Assembly: GCA_031835245.1 (NCBI GenBank)
Contig: JAVKOQ010000049.1
Span: 62,001 to 126,000, forward strand
DNA: 64,000 nucleotides
DNA from: Balamuthia mandrillaris
Taxonomy: Eukaryota > Discosea > Longamoebia > Balamuthiidae
Reading direction: 5' to 3'
Shown here: positions 12,679-25,023 of the stretch, in pieces
Position numbering within the stretch: position 1 is the stretch's first letter
How the letters are laid out: the number at the start of each line of letters is the position of its first letter
Notes under the pieces: generated by a model
The model's database searches: none
What the model saw: only the letters and a program-made list of their open reading frames with translations
What the model was told of the DNA's origin: nothing
Position numbers and translations under genes: made by a program

Positions 12679-12691
12679 TCATGACGACATG
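12679..12691 (-). promoter_or_regulatory. Shared CATGTCGTCATGA motif, SMU1 leader
   Basis: On the sense strand this reads CATGTCGTCATGAAAT, identical over 16 bases to the sequence before the CCA-adding gene at 61054. It includes a minimal upstream frame (Met-Ser-Ser-stop) about 95 bases before the SMU1 start, and is also near-palindromic like a bZIP site. Confidence 0.45.
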
Positions 12692-12715
12692 GATTTTAAA
12701 TTGTACGTGATTTTT

Positions 12716-12783
12716 GTTTTAGCGTTTTGTTAATATTAAATATTATAGTTTTAGCGTTTTGTTTAAAACGTATTAAATATTAT
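12716..12783. repeat. Short imperfect tandem duplication at a gene's stop codon
   Basis: Two copies of a unit beginning GTTTTAGCGTTTTGTT and ending TATTAAATATTAT, at 12716-12746 and 12748-12783, the second with five extra bases. The second copy contains the TAA of the minus-strand gene 12773-15172. Confidence 0.8.
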
Positions 12784-15172
12784 CCATGATCTCTTCCATC
12801 TCTGTGAAAGAGTAGCCGGCGGAGTAGGTGCCACCGGCGTCGTCCTCCTCCAATCCATATTCGTACTCGCCCTCGCTGCTGTCCAGCACCAGCTCCTGCT
12901 CTCCCTCCACCTCCGGATTGTTAAACTGATACATCTCCCTCATTTTGTCTTTGCGTGCGTTTGCGACGGCTTCAGGAGACTCGCCTTCCCCCTCAAGTCC
13001 TCCTTCGCCTCGGCCATGGTTGCTGAAGCTCACCATCTTCTTCAATCGCTGCCCCAAGCTGCTTCGTCGAGGGGTAGTGGCTCCATCCAGTCTTGATCCT
13101 GCCGCTCCTCCTTCTCCGATATCCAACGAATGAGCCGAGTTGTGAGTGCCGCCGTAGACGCTCCCCTCATCAGAGTTAAGCCTTATGTCTCCCTTTTCTC
13201 TGTCTACAATGATGATCCCTCCAGCCCCATCTTTGCCTTCACCACCCCCATAACCGTCATGATCATCTAAGTCGCCGCTTCCAGTGGCAAGGTCGTCGCC
13301 CTCGCCGGCCAGTTGATCGCGATGAAACTCAGAGTCCATGGCTGATAGTTCCAAGCTGCTGTACTTGCGGGTGAGGCGGGACTGTTCTTCTTTGTAAGCC
13401 AGCGACTCCTCTAGGTCGTTGTAGGAGGATATGAGAGCCGAGCAATGGCGGATGCACTGATGAACGTCAGCACCGATGAAAGACTGTAACTCGTGCTGAT
13501 CGCCATACTCTCTTAGAAACTCTTTTACGTCCTTGTTGTGCTCCAGGTAGTTCAACAGCATGTCCGTGCTCTGTACAATGCCTTCCCACATTCGATTCGC
13601 TTTGTCGAAATACTCTGCTGCTGGGTATTGATCTTTCTCTTTTGCCTTTCGTTCTTGCTCTTCTTCTTCTTTCCGTTTTGTTTCTTCTTCCTCTTTTTCT
13701 TCCTCTTCCTCTTCCTCCTCTTCCTCTTCTTCGATGATTTTGACCAACTCCTGAATCTCAGCTTCCTCTTCGTCCGTTTTCTTGGTAGTAGGGCTATCTA
13801 GCGGCTGCGCTCTTGTTGTTTGCTGGTCGTTGGTACTGCTGCTGCTGTCCGTAGCAGCATCTATATTTGGGTTTTGTGATAGCTCCTTTTCTTCACGTTC
13901 TCTCTCCAGTTGCCGCAATCGCTCCTCCTTTTCTCTTTGCCGCCGTTCCGCTTTCCGCCGTTCTCGTTCCCTTTTTCTTTTGTCCTTGAGCCGCTCCTTC
14001 TGCAACTTGTGAGAGAGCATGTAGGCCAATACCCAACCTACCGTCACCAAGAATAGCCGCTTCTTCCACGCGTTTAGCCGTCTACATACAAATCTAACTA
14101 GAGCCAGCGGGTTGAGAGGATGGTATGGCGATAGGCTCTCCACGTCCCTCTCTACCGTCCACCAGTAGCTTACGATGCTTTGGGCTGTCCCCCAAAACTC
14201 GCCTATCCAGCCGAGCTGTTGTTGCAGGCTGTTTTTCATGTCATTATTGCTATCGTGAATGAGACTTCCAGCGATGCTCCCAACAACAGCAGCGCCAAGG
14301 CTCAGCCCTTTCGTGCCCATGTGTCTTTTGTTCGTAACGGTAGAAGAAGAGTTGTGGCCGAGAAAATAGCGAGAGAACATAGGCACACCCACAAATATCC
14401 AAAAGAAAGTGCCAACGATTAAACTGATCTCCCACCAGAAGAATATCTTGTGGAAGAGCCGCTTTATCTCCTTGTTGAGCCGTTTCAACTCGCCGGCGTT
14501 GGGGTTGGCCCCGCTCTCCGCTGTGCTTTTGTAGAGTTGTTGCTCGTGGTGGTACTTTTGACGTTGGTACCGGAATGTGAGCTGGTCCTTGCCCTCCAGC
14601 GCCGACTCCCTCAACAACGTGAGCGCTTCCTCTAAAAACCGCCCGTCCACCTTCTCCAAGATCTCCTGCACTATCCGCAGCGACTTTTCTGCCTTCTTTA
14701 GATACTTCCTGTTTGTTTGCAAACATGTCGCTTTGGTGTGAGAGAAGCAAGAAAGAGAAACCGAGGAAAGAGGTGAGGTGAAGAGAAGAGAAATAGAAGG
14801 TCATTGACGTAGGACGTACTTGACCACTTTGATAAGAGGAAAGATGTGTTTCTTCAAAATGAGTTCGTCCTCTGCGTCTTCCTCCTCTGCGGTCTCGCCT
14901 CTCTCCCACTTTTCGTTCGATTCAGTCTCGGAGCTCAACAGGTAAAAGGCAGCATCAAGGCCGCGCACAAACTCCTCCAGCGGGTGGGAGGTAAGCTCAA
15001 CGTAGCCTCCTTGCCACCGGATCATGTACACCGGCTGCTCGTCCTCGTCCTCCTCCTCGTCGCTGGTGAAATCCTCCTCCTCATCCTCCTCTCCCTCGCC
15101 AAGGTCCTGCCCCCTCCCGTGCAAACGGGCTTCGTGCTCCTCCTCCTGAAGGGAAGCATCGGCGTACCACAT
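12773..15172 (-). CDS. Unrecognised multi-domain membrane protein
   Basis: Two exons (15172-14820 and 14708-12773) join across a 111-base intron to give about 765 residues. The ATG at 15172 starts an acidic N-terminus, followed by YMIRWQGGYVELTSHPLEEF and helices (VVKKYLKKAEKSL, VQEILEKV). A hydrophobic segment follows at WWEISLIVGTFFWIFVGVPM, then an Ala/Gly-rich stretch LSLGAAVVGSIAG that could cross or pack on the membrane, and another at FLVTVGWVLAYML. Next come a long charged coiled coil rich in Arg/Glu, a poly-Glu block, a second helical region (WEGIVQSTDMLLNYLEHN) and a Gly/Asp-rich tail. I do not recognise the family. The layout suggests a membrane-anchored scaffold with large cytosolic coiled coils. 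Confidence 0.75.
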
Positions 15173-15246
15173 GATAGCGGGGGAGGGGGTCCGCTCCTCT
15201 GTCCTCTTCTTCTTCCAGATCCTCTGCTGCTGCTGTCACTTTTTCC

Positions 15247-15800
15247 GTGTTGCTTCCTATCGTGTCGTCTCGAAAACTCTTAGATTTTGTCACGACGACA
15301 CGACTCAACAGTGGGATTGAGAATGCAAGAGCGGATGGCTCTCTTGCAGTGGAGGCGGGCGGAGAGAACGGTCATCCTCTATTGGCAGAGGCCGCAAAGC
15401 AAAAGACGAGAAAAAGAAAGAGGGAGAGAAGGGGGATGAAGAAAGATAAGGAGTGGATAGCGTGGTAGGCATTTCCAAGGGCAGAAATTCTCCAGAAAGC
15501 GGAGGAGAGCCCCGCCATCTTTCTCGTAAATGTTGGATAACATGTTGAGCAAACAACAGCCATTTGTCCATTCGTCTTGTGTGGCAGGTCCTGGCGACGA
15601 TGGCCACCTCCTTCTTCGGCACCATAATGAGAGAGCAGCTCATGGTGAAGATATTTCAACTTAGGCATCATCATTTCTTTCTCAGGGTAAGCCCAGGGGC
15701 GGCAATGGGAGCCTGCAACGGTAGCGATTGCACCATTGGGCACGCTTATAGCTTGGAGGAGAAGAGCATTGATGGATTGAGCATTCTGCCCTTTTGATTG
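15247..15800. other. Unresolved stretch between two minus-strand genes
   Basis: Open frames exist on both strands: minus 15643-15305, starting MSCSLIMVPKKEVAIVART, and plus from 15601, starting MATSFFGTIMREQL. None has a recognisable domain, and I cannot decide a strand. GTGTCGTC and CACGACGACAC form an inverted pair at about 15260-15300, like the promoter motifs elsewhere in the window, so part of this is probably the promoter of the 15172 gene. Confidence 0.3.
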
Positions 15801-15879
15801 CGTTGCATTTGCAAATGTTTTTAGGTGGTTTGCAGATTTGCGACAAAAGTTGTGTACAATTGCGATAGGGTCAGTTGCT

Positions 15880-16938
15880 CTAATGGGAAAGCGCAGAAGA
15901 AGAAGACGGAGAAGACGTAGATGAAGATGAAGATGAGGATGAAGATGAAGATGAAGATGAAGATGAAGATGAAGATGAAGATGAAGATGAAGATGAAGAT
16001 GAAGATGAAGATGAAGATGAAGATGAGATGAATGAAGATGAAGATGAAGATGAAGAAGAGGTTGATGATGATAAGGTGAATGGTGTTGATGTTAATGAAG
16101 AAGAAGTGTAAGCTGAGGGATAAACTGAAGTGAATTTAAACCGAAAGGAGGACTCATTGTTCGTACGGGGAGGAGGAGTGGAAGACGAAGAAGGAGAAGA
16201 AGACAAAACAAGAGCAGGAGAAGGCAGGGACGCTCGCGTTTGCTCTTGAAGGAGAGTCGCTATGAAGGAAATAGGAAGGTTCTGCGTGAGGTACCTCATC
16301 AACGGCAAATGCTCCGCCACCAGCTGCAACAAGCACTCCTCTAAGGTGTTGCCTCCCATCAGCCTTGTCAGGAGCAGCTCCGCCTGCCCTCTCACCACCT
16401 CGCTCTCAGGTAGGTGAAGCGTCTGCTCCAGGTGAGCATCCCAATCGACAGCCGCAATGGCTGCCATCGCTCGCTGGCACTTTGCCTTGCGCTGCTGCAG
16501 CAGCTCCCGCTGAGCTTGCTTGTCCTCCTCTGCGCGTTGCTTTCGCTTCTTGGAGGGGGCTGTCCTGGCCGCTTTGCAGCGTTGGCAGCTCTCCTCGCAG
16601 CAGTGCACCACGTGCAACTCATGAGAGCAGCGACTGTTCTCATCGGCGTAGGAACGACCACATGCTTCTTTTTGTATTTTTCAGTTTGATGAGAGGAAGA
16701 ACGAAAAAAGAGAGAGAAAGAGGGAGAGAGAGGAAATACTTTGATGGCGACAATAAAAGGGCCTGTTGGCGGCTTGGCCGGTCCTTTTGTCCTGCAGCTC
16801 AGCGCAGCGGGTGCAGGTGGAGGGGTTGCATGGGTGAGGACCCAGCCGCCGCTCATGCTTGTTGCGGCTGGAGTTGCAAGCAAAGGTGGGGTTTCCTCCC
16901 TCCTTCATGCCTCTGCACAGATGGTGCCTGCACTCCAT
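15880..16938 (-). CDS. Cys/His-rich protein with helical middle and poly-Ser tail, unrecognised
   Basis: The first exon probably starts at the ATG at 16938 (MECRHHLCRGMKEGGNP), rich in Cys and His with pairs such as CTRC, which suggests zinc binding. It joins across an intron at about 16635-16740 to SRCSHELHVVHCCEESCQRC. A basic coiled coil (KKRKQRAEEDKQ) follows, then a helical block with LLLTRLMGGNTLEECLLQLV and LPLMRYLTQNLPISFIATLL. The C-terminal third is almost pure serine, encoded by a hexanucleotide microsatellite, and stops at 15880. The cysteine pattern loosely recalls NF-X1-type fingers, but I would not assign it. The start and the first intron are uncertain. Confidence 0.5.
15897..16060. 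repeat. (GAAGAT)n microsatellite encoding poly-Ser on minus
   Basis: About 25 units of GATGAA/GAAGAT with few interruptions. On the minus strand the frame reads TCATCT, that is Ser-Ser, and remains open throughout. Confidence 0.95.
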
Positions 16939-17407
16939 TCCCCCAAACACACAAGACGACGACGCTAGCGCGTTGTTGCTCCACCACCACCACCACCACC
17001 ACTACCACTAGCACTAGCACCACCACTCCTCTCTCTTTCTGTCGATATTCTCTTGCTTTTTTGTCGATTATAATTTGTCCCGATGAGATAATTGTTGCTA
17101 ATTTTGCTGCAACGAAAAATATCGGGATATATCGACGATAATGTGGATGGAAAAAACAGAGAAAAAGCAGGAAAGAAGGCCAGCCAGAAGCAGCAGCAAG
17201 CAACGTCATCCATCACCACCACCACCGCCGCCTGCTGCTGCTGGTGCTGGAGCTAGTGCCACGTGGACGCAGCAACCAGGGCAGCACCCCCGTAACGAAC
17301 CGCTACTCCACGCAAGGCAAGCAAAAGCCATGGGAAATTGCCACGGAGGCACAACAAGACGGAGACGGTCATGTTGGCCGACCCATGATCTTGGCGGAGG
17401 AATAGGA

Positions 17408-19891
17408 ATGCTCCTCCGTAGGCGCTCCTCCTGCTGGAGGAGGCTGCTGCTGGTAGGGATTGCAGTGGCGCTGTTGGCTTTGTTGGATGGGAGCAGCGGG
17501 GCACAGGCTCGACGCAGCCGTTTTTGTGACTACCACCCAAACCACCCGGCTTGCCTCATCGAGAAGGAGCAAGAGGACGTTGCCGCTACTGACGAAGAAC
17601 AGGAGCCACAACCATGCCTCAATGACTTTCTGAAGGGGTCAGAAGCCGCTTCCACACAGTTGCGCCCTCCTCGGTCCTTTTTATTGTTGGCTGTAGCCAT
17701 TGGTTCGTTTGCTTTTTTCTCTCTCCTTTACTCACGTTTGCTTTCTCCCTTTAAACTGATATTTTGTGGTTGCATGAGGGCAGCAGTGTGCTTATCCACA
17801 GCGAGCATGTACATATGGTGGTTGAAGGCGACCAACGCTGACAACAACATTACTGCAGACGAGAACAACAATCAGAACCTCGCCACCACAGCAACGACAG
17901 AAACAGCAACATCTTTGACCTCAACACTACTTTCCGAGGCACCAACTTCTGCCATAACTTCCACAACAACCACCACTACCACAACAACAACTACTGTAAA
18001 GGGATCGCCAGACTTTGAAGAAGTTAACATCACTCAAGATAAGGAGGAACAGACTTTAACACATCCCGTTAGTGATAGTGATGATGCTGACGAATGTAAT
18101 AATGATAAGAAGGTTGGGGCGGAGGACGTGATGGCCAAGGGAAGAAAGGATACGAGCAGTGACGAGGAAGCAGAATCCCCTTCGTCCTCCGCTTCTTTTC
18201 TGAGAAGCCCACCCGGAGCTAGCAAATTTGCTGAAGACGAATGCATGCTGACGCAAGAATTGCGAGTTGTAAAGCGAAGGAGTGAGAGCGTGAGCGAAGG
18301 AGAGGCTAGCACTACAGCAGGCCAAGACATAGAGGAAGAGACATACGAAGAAAAGACAGTAGTAGTCTATGCTTCAACGAAATCACCACCATCGTCGACA
18401 AATACACAAGAACAGCGAAGAGCGAAACAAGAAAACATGGATGAACGGAGCCACGAACAGCGGATAGAAGGAGAAGACAACGATAGCCATTCAAGATTTC
18501 TTGTACCGGAAGAAACTGGTGATGGTCATCTCCACCATAACACAGATGAAATTATAAAAGACGTCATGAAGATAAGTACTGTTCTGGGCCTCAGCAAGGA
18601 AGAAGTACTCTCCCTTTCGCCCACTGAAAAGATCAAATACAGTCTGGAGTGCTACAAGCTGAAACAACATCAAAGCTTCTTGATGGAGCAACGACGAAAC
18701 AACAAAGCACAGGAAGACCTCTTAACGGTTCTCCACAAAAGCTCTCAAAGTCACCTGGAGGAGTCGCAGCGGCATCACGCTGTGGATGAGAGCATTCAGC
18801 TGCGTTCGAGCCAGGAGCTGATTCGCCACAATCGAAAGAAGGAGAAGTGGTCGCGGCAGCAGAGCCAGGAGATACGACGGCACCATCGCGTGAAGGAATC
18901 TCAGCTTCGTAGCGAGGGGCGGCAGCAACGCCTCCAACTGTTTGAAGCCCACCAACGGACTCTTCTGCTACGAACGACGTGGTTGGCTCTCTTTAGTTTC
19001 GCGTGTACATGGGCCTATTTTATGCACTTCGAGGTGGGACTTGCAGATGTTATCGCTCAACTGTTTGATCATTGGGACGTGCAACGCAACCACTTTTTGC
19101 GTTTGGTGGGAGCTTCAAGTTATGGATCCACTAGGTACAATGTTTTTTTCTTGCTGCTGTTATTACCTTCATTGTTTTTGTTTATATTTCTGTGATGTTC
19201 TGTCACGAACTTCTAAAATAGGAGTGGACGGTGTGGATGGATGTGGGCGATGGTGGGGATAACTGGAGAGGGAAGTTGCTTGGGTTTCATCTACGAGTTA
19301 TTGATGACCGTGCTATTTATACTGCTTACAGTCGTTGGTGCTGGGTTGCTGGTGTGGCGGTCCAAGATAGGCTATGTTGCTCTCTTCGTCAGCGCAATGG
19401 CGTTTGGGGTGAGCGTGCTACGAGCTGGTTTCTTCTTCTCCATCGTTCTGCTATTTCAATACTTCGTTCTGCAACTTTTGTGGCAGTGCATGAAAGCAGC
19501 TGGCCTCCATAAAAAAGATCCTGCTAAGCCACTCAACAAAAAGAGGAAAGCAAAGAAAAAATCAAAACAACGAACGAAAAAAGAAGCGGAAAGAACACAA
19601 GGCGTTACACCGGAGCAACTGGACGAGAAGGAAGCCTCTCGGAAGAAACCATCTAAAGGAAAGAACAAGAAAGAGAATGAAACCTCATTCAACAGACTGA
19701 TAGGCAAACGACGATGGATATTGAATGCATGGGAATGGCTGTGCTACCCAATGTTCGCGCTGGTGGCTGCGACTTTCGGATATTGGACGTTCCTCAGCGA
19801 CCCGCTCAACCCATTCTCGCTGGACAACTGGCTGCTCGACTCTTTTATTCTTCACTACCTCTCTTCCTTTCGTTGGCCTGTCTTCTCGTGA
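17408..19891 (+). CDS. Unrecognised multi-pass membrane protein with signal peptide and coiled coil
   Basis: The ATG at 17408 starts a textbook signal peptide (MLLRRRSSCWRRLLLVGIAV, ending SSGAQA). An in-frame ATG at 17141 would add 89 low-complexity residues and is less likely. After a short Cys-containing stretch (RFCDYHPNHPACL) comes a membrane span (FLLLAVAIGSFAFFSLLY). A Thr-rich and acidic region follows, then a basic coiled coil (SRQQSQEIRRHHRVKESQL). One intron at about 19134-19221 (donor GTACAA, acceptor AAATAG) leads into several more spans, such as LLMTVLFILLTVVGAGLLVW and YVALFVSAMAFGVSVL, a Lys-rich loop, and a last span before the stop at 19891. Signal peptide, Cys-rich part, coiled coil and C-terminal spans recall the layout of nuclear-fusion proteins of the KAR5/GEX1 kind, but I see no sequence proof. 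Confidence 0.7.
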
Positions 19892-19928
19892 GTGCAGACA
19901 ATCAAAAAAAAAGCGAAGTATGTACACG

Positions 19929-22900
19929 TTATTGCTGCTGTTGATAAAGTACAAGAGAAGTTTTGAAAGCGACGATGAGCTGCTTGAATGCCTGCCGCCA
20001 ACCGGCGTAAGCCTCTTGCATGGAGGCCTCTGCCTTGGCCTCGTTTGCTGCTGCCTCCTCCCCATTCAGCGCGTGCCATGAAGACATCAACCACAACGAC
20101 CTCTCCAAAAAGGTTTTGGTGGCCTGCATCACCACCACCTTTTGCTGCTGTACTTGAGGTCGTTGGTCTGTGGTGTGGTGAATTGTTAATATCACGTGAA
20201 AGAGGAGAGAGGAGAAAAGAAAGGAAGCAGAGGAGGAGGAATGATGGAAACCTTCGACCAGGATAGTGGCAGCCTTTTGGATGGTGGCCACGAGAGCAAA
20301 GACGCGTTGCCGGAAGGCATCAGTGTCGAACAACATTTCTTCCTCCTCGTCGTCATCAAACTTGCACATGGAAGATATTTGCGTTAAGCCCTGGTTCACT
20401 TTTTTGGTGTACTCCAAAAAGGTCTTCTTCTTCTTGCTGCGAGCGGTTAGCTGCGGTTGCTGTGCTGTTTGCTGAAGGGCGTCCAAGACTGGACCGGCTC
20501 CAATGATCAAGTTCTCCAGTGCTAGTAGCACTTTGGCTTTGTTGGCTGCCAGAGCGTCGGCGTTGCCGCTCTCTCTTTGAAGAAGGAAGGACCGAAGCTC
20601 GGTGACTTGCGTTCCAAATTCTTGGCATAAGCGCAAAATAGACTGGCAGGTTTCCTCTTGAAAGTGCATGCTTGCGGCTTCTCCAGCGAGCGACTTGCCA
20701 TCCATCAACAATTGCTTCGCTGTTCCCGTAAGAGCTGCAACGGTGTCCTTTATACTAGTGTCTGCGAAGGAGGATGAACGGGGAGCAAACAGAGAAGCAT
20801 CGAGAGATTGCAGTAATGATATCATGCGTCTTCTTCCTGCTCCCATGCTCTCATTTATAGAAGAAGAACTACTTGCATCACGCTGGGTTCGGGGGGTAGG
20901 AGGGGATAGAGGGGAGATAAGACGCGGTGAAGAAGGAGCAGATGTTGTTGATAGCGAACGAGAGTGAGTCATCAGTCGAGAGAGTGGAGTGCACGGTTGC
21001 CGGGAAGCCACCGGAGGAGGGCGAGGAGTAGAAGCAACAGCAGCAACAGCAGGGCCTGTGGTGCGGTTGGGGCTCGGCCCTCGATAAGAATGTGGACGTT
21101 GGTGATGTATTGTTGCATCCAGTACGGGAAGGTTTAATATTGGTACAGTTAGAGGAACAGAAGAAGTAGAAGAAGGACATGGTGATATGGATGGTGCGAC
21201 ACGAGGAGAGGCTAGTGGCGCGCTATGGTCTGTGATTTGCGGCGAGATGGAAGACGGGGTGGTTCCAGCTCTGCGTCGAATCATTTCTGGGGATTGGTCT
21301 TTGGATTCAATAGCAGCGGCGATGACTTTCGTTAGAGCGTGCAACTTCGCGGTAATGGTCATCCTTCCAGCTGAGTAACGGGAGGCAATGTCTTTGTTCA
21401 ACAGCTGTTGTTCCTGCGATGGAGGTGGTACCTGCCTTCGCTTCATGCAATGAATGAGCTCCTTGAACACATGAATGAAATGCACAGTAGCTTGGCCAAA
21501 CTCTTTGGCTGCGCCGCTGATTGCCTGCTTATGCGCTTCCGTGTGGGCGGCGTCGCGTAGCTCCTGAGCAGCCGCCACAACAGCCTTTGATGCCACCACG
21601 AAGCAACGCAATGTGTCATCCAGCATCATATTTTCGTCTTTCATTGTTGGATTCAACATTGCCGTCTCCCATCTAAAGTCCCATTCGGGCATCGACTGCT
21701 CCAGCTCTTTTGACTGCGCAACAAATTTGGCTGTTGTGTGTGCACAAGAGGAAGTAGAAACGGCAACAGCAGTTGATAGTGGAATTGAAAGAGGAGGTGG
21801 GGTTGCATTCTTAGAGTTGCTAGGAGAGGGGTGTCGATAGCTTTTTCCCTTCTTTGTTGGCTCTTTTGATGATAAAGTACTCTCTTGCTTGGTGGGTGTT
21901 AAAGGTTGTGGCGTGAACGAAGGCTTTGTGCCAGGTTTTTTGAAAGCCTGTTGTGAAGGAATCGGAACGGGCGTTGCTTTGTCGGTGCTGCCATTCGTGC
22001 CGATGGCTACTTTGGCTTCTGTTGCTGTTGGTGTAACTTTTGAGGCTGGTATTGCTGTTGCGCTGCGCTGTCTCAGTTCAGCTGACGCAACTGCACGGGG
22101 CGGAAGAGGCGGTGGTGATGTCGTTCCTACGTTGCTGGGAGTAGAGTCATCAGGTGTGTTCAGTGTGGCTATGGTGATTTGTAGTCGTGCTGCGGCTGAT
22201 GTGTCTTCTGTAGTTTCTTTGTTGGATGGATCAGAAGAGCGAGGAGTGTTTGGTTCAGAACCAGCAAAGACATCTACATCAGCCTCTTCCGGCGACATTC
22301 CAGCTTCTTCCCATAGATTAAATATAGTGCGTGGACCTTGTTGGTTGCGTGCTGCTCATTTATATATTAAAATTGGCGAGGAGAGGAGAGGAGAGGCGAG
22401 GAGAGGAGAGGAGAGGAGAGGAGAGGAGAGGAGAGGGAGAGGAGAGGAGAGGAGAGGAGAGGAGAGGAGAGGAGAGGAGAGAGGGAGAGGAGAGGAGAGG
22501 AGAGAGGAGAGGAGAGGAGAGGAGAGGAGAGGAGAGAGAGGAGAGGAGAGGAGAGGAGAGGAGAGGAGAGGAGAGGAGAGGAGAAACGGACCTACTCGCA
22601 GAGCCAATGTATCAAGTCTGAGGTCGCTCAAGTCTGTTGCCTCAGTTGGTGTATCGTCTGAGTCATCAGAGTCGTCAGAGTCCGTTCCTTTCTCTCCTGT
22701 TCCAGTCTTATCAGTGGTGGGGTCCGCATTTTCGTATCTCTTTTGCTGAAACTGGATCCCCATGTGTTGTTCCAGCATAAATCGAGTTCGTTCTTCCACT
22801 GTACCCCCCATAGCCATCATGGGTCCTAACGGTTCCAAGCCGGATGATCCTTTTCTCTCTTGTTGTGATCGTTTTAGTCGCTCTTGCTCCTCTCTTTCGA

Positions 22901-24768
22901 TGGTTCTCTGCAGAATGTCTCTCAAAATAGCCTTCTCTTCGGTGACTCCATCACGTCTGCTCAATTCCTCCAAAGTTACTTTCAGCTCTTCTTTAGTAAG
23001 ACCGCCACCGCTGGCCAATGCCAATAGCTTTTTGGTGTTGGGTGCTTTCTTTTTGACTTCCTTTAGTGCCTTTTTCCGTGCTTTGTTCCTCTTTCGAATG
23101 GCTTTGATGTCTTCTTGCAAGTCTTCGGGTAAAGAGGGATAACCGTGAATAGAACTTATAGTAGCGGAACGATGTCGTTCCTTGGTAGCTTCCGGAAGAT
23201 GTCTTCCTATTGCCTCGGCCATGAACGTGCCTCTACGCTTCCTTCCAGCAGCAATGGGAGTGCCAGCGGCGTGAATGTCTGTCCCTTCGCTTTGCTGTTT
23301 TGCTGCTTCTTCACTGTTCCATCTCGGTAATGTTGGGCTTTTAGCTTGCGTACGGTTCTTTTTGCCCTTTCTTCAAAAGAAGAGATTAGATGGTCGTTAA
23401 AACTCTGTTTAAAAGAAGAACCACAAGATAGAGTCATCATTACCGATACTTTTTGGAGCCTCGATGGCTACCTTGATCATCTCTTAGCTTTTGGAGAACT
23501 TTTTCAATATCCTTATCTAACTTATTTTCTAGGTCCTTTCCTAGTTGCAATTTGTCGTTGAGCTGGTCAAAGTCACCTTCCGTTGTTGCTGTTGAGTATT
23601 CCTTCGCTCCTGCACGCAGTTGCACGTTTTCTGAAAGAGACAAAAGGAGAAGAATTCGTTATACGAGTTAGTTTCTCGATGAGTGAATCCAAATGACTCG
23701 ACTGACCTTCGTAAGATTTGAGTTGCTGGAGACAAACAGAGATGTAAAGCATCACCATCAACTCATTGGCTTTTCCTTTCGCCAAGTCCTCCGCTTCCAG
23801 CAATGGAGGTACGTCAAAGTGCCGATGAAGCAGGGCGATACTATTTGCTATTGTACGTTTGGAAACAATGCCTGATCGCCCTTCTCCAGCTTCTCCTCCG
23901 TTTGAAGTCCTCAGCATCATTGCAGCAGATACACCATCCACTTGTTTCATTCTATACAATGAAGAACAAAGAAACGCAAAGGAGGAGACCGCATAAGACA
24001 TAGGAGAAACATGCAATAAGGAAAACAGACGAACCTGCCGAGAAGAAAAGAGAGGATGGTGCCATCATTAAAGGCCTCCTCAAAGTTGGTGATAGGCAAG
24101 AAGGAGGAGTCCTTGAGAAACACGTTGAGCTCAGCCAACAGCCGCAGTCTTTTCGTGTCTTGGAGAGAGTGCTTGCTTTTTCTGGAGGAGCCCTTCTTCT
24201 TCGGTGGCTGCTGTGGCTGCAGCTGGTTGTTGCCTATTTGATAGTACAGCGCCAACTCCCAAAGCAACGCCACCACATGTTTCACATTTCCGTCCACCAA
24301 TTCTATAGAAGTGTTGAAACGTTTGTCAGAAGTGAGAGAGAGAGAGAGAGGAGAGAGGAGAGAGAGAGAGAGAAAGAGAAAGAGCGAGAGAAAAGAGCGA
24401 GAGAAAAAGGGAAGGAAGCAGAAGAGAGGGAGCAGGGTGAAGAGAGGAACAGAGAGCAGGAAAAGGAAAAGAGAAGCGATAAGAAGAAAAATAAAGAGAC
24501 CTTCAGCTGTCACTTTGGATGGAATAGGGAGCCGCTCCTCCCGCTGAAGCCAATGCAGCACGGTTTGGTTGTTCTGCAGTTTCTGGGAGCGGTTCTTAGG
24601 GGAAGGGTTGAGGCCAGGTATGGTCTTGTTGGAGAGGAGCTCCACCAATGCGGCCAGTTCCAACCCGGTAACGAAGCCCGTCTCCAGGTTGGCTATCTGA
24701 TGCATTTTCTTCTTGAGCACACTGTTGACCCATTTGGTGAGCACCAGAGCTTGCTCCGTGACGCTCAT
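19929..24768 (-). CDS. Tandem calponin-homology actin-binding protein with long helical and proline-rich tail
   Basis: Start ATG at 24768. The first exons encode an alpha-actinin/filamin-type CH1 domain (LTKWVNSVLKKKMHQIANLE, then LVDGNVKHVVALLWELALYY). CH2 follows (FEEAFNDGTILSFLLGR, then SIALLHRHFDVPPLLEAEDL), split by introns. Together such pairs bind F-actin. Charged coiled coils come next (EELKVTLEELSRRDG). A pyrimidine-repeat intron at about 22352-22590 then connects to a tail with an SH3-type PPPLPPR motif, Ser/Pro-rich linkers and several Ala-rich helical bundles (VVAAAQELRDAAHTEAHKQA), ending at 19929. The tail bundles look talin- or vinculin-like in composition only. The join across the repeat is in frame with donor GTCCGT, but it is not certain. 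If it is not used, the first protein ends inside the repeat at 22356 and 22298-19929 (ATG at 22298) is a separate gene. Confidence 0.72.
22376..22583. repeat. (GGAGA)n tandem repeat of about 208 bp
   Basis: Nearly pure AGGAGAGG units with occasional phase slips. It lies in the probable intron of the minus-strand CH-domain gene, so the sense strand is a giant pyrimidine tract. Confidence 0.97.
24330..24440. repeat. Purine-rich (GA)n/(GAAA)n microsatellite in CH-gene intron
   Basis: Degenerate GAGAGA, GAAAGA and GAGCGA units; pyrimidine on the sense strand of the minus gene. Confidence 0.9.
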
Positions 24769-25023
24769 GCTTTGTTGGGTTGTGCTGTTGCCGGTTATGT
24801 TGCTCTCTTTCCTTCTCCTCTATCTGTGGCAACGTGACAACGGTTCCATTAATTAATTGATTCATATAACGAATCGCCCCAGTTATTTCAAGTATTTGAG
24901 GTATGATGAGAATGTTGCAACAATAAAATGATGAAAATATGGGGGGTATGCCAAGAATGCTGCAAGATAGAAAATATGTAAGTTATGAATAGAATGCGGT
25001 GAAAAAAAGAAAGGCAACCGTGA

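Noticed and set aside
22376-22583. CRISPR-like array
   Set aside because: Simple tandem (GGAGA)n without spacers, in a eukaryotic intron.
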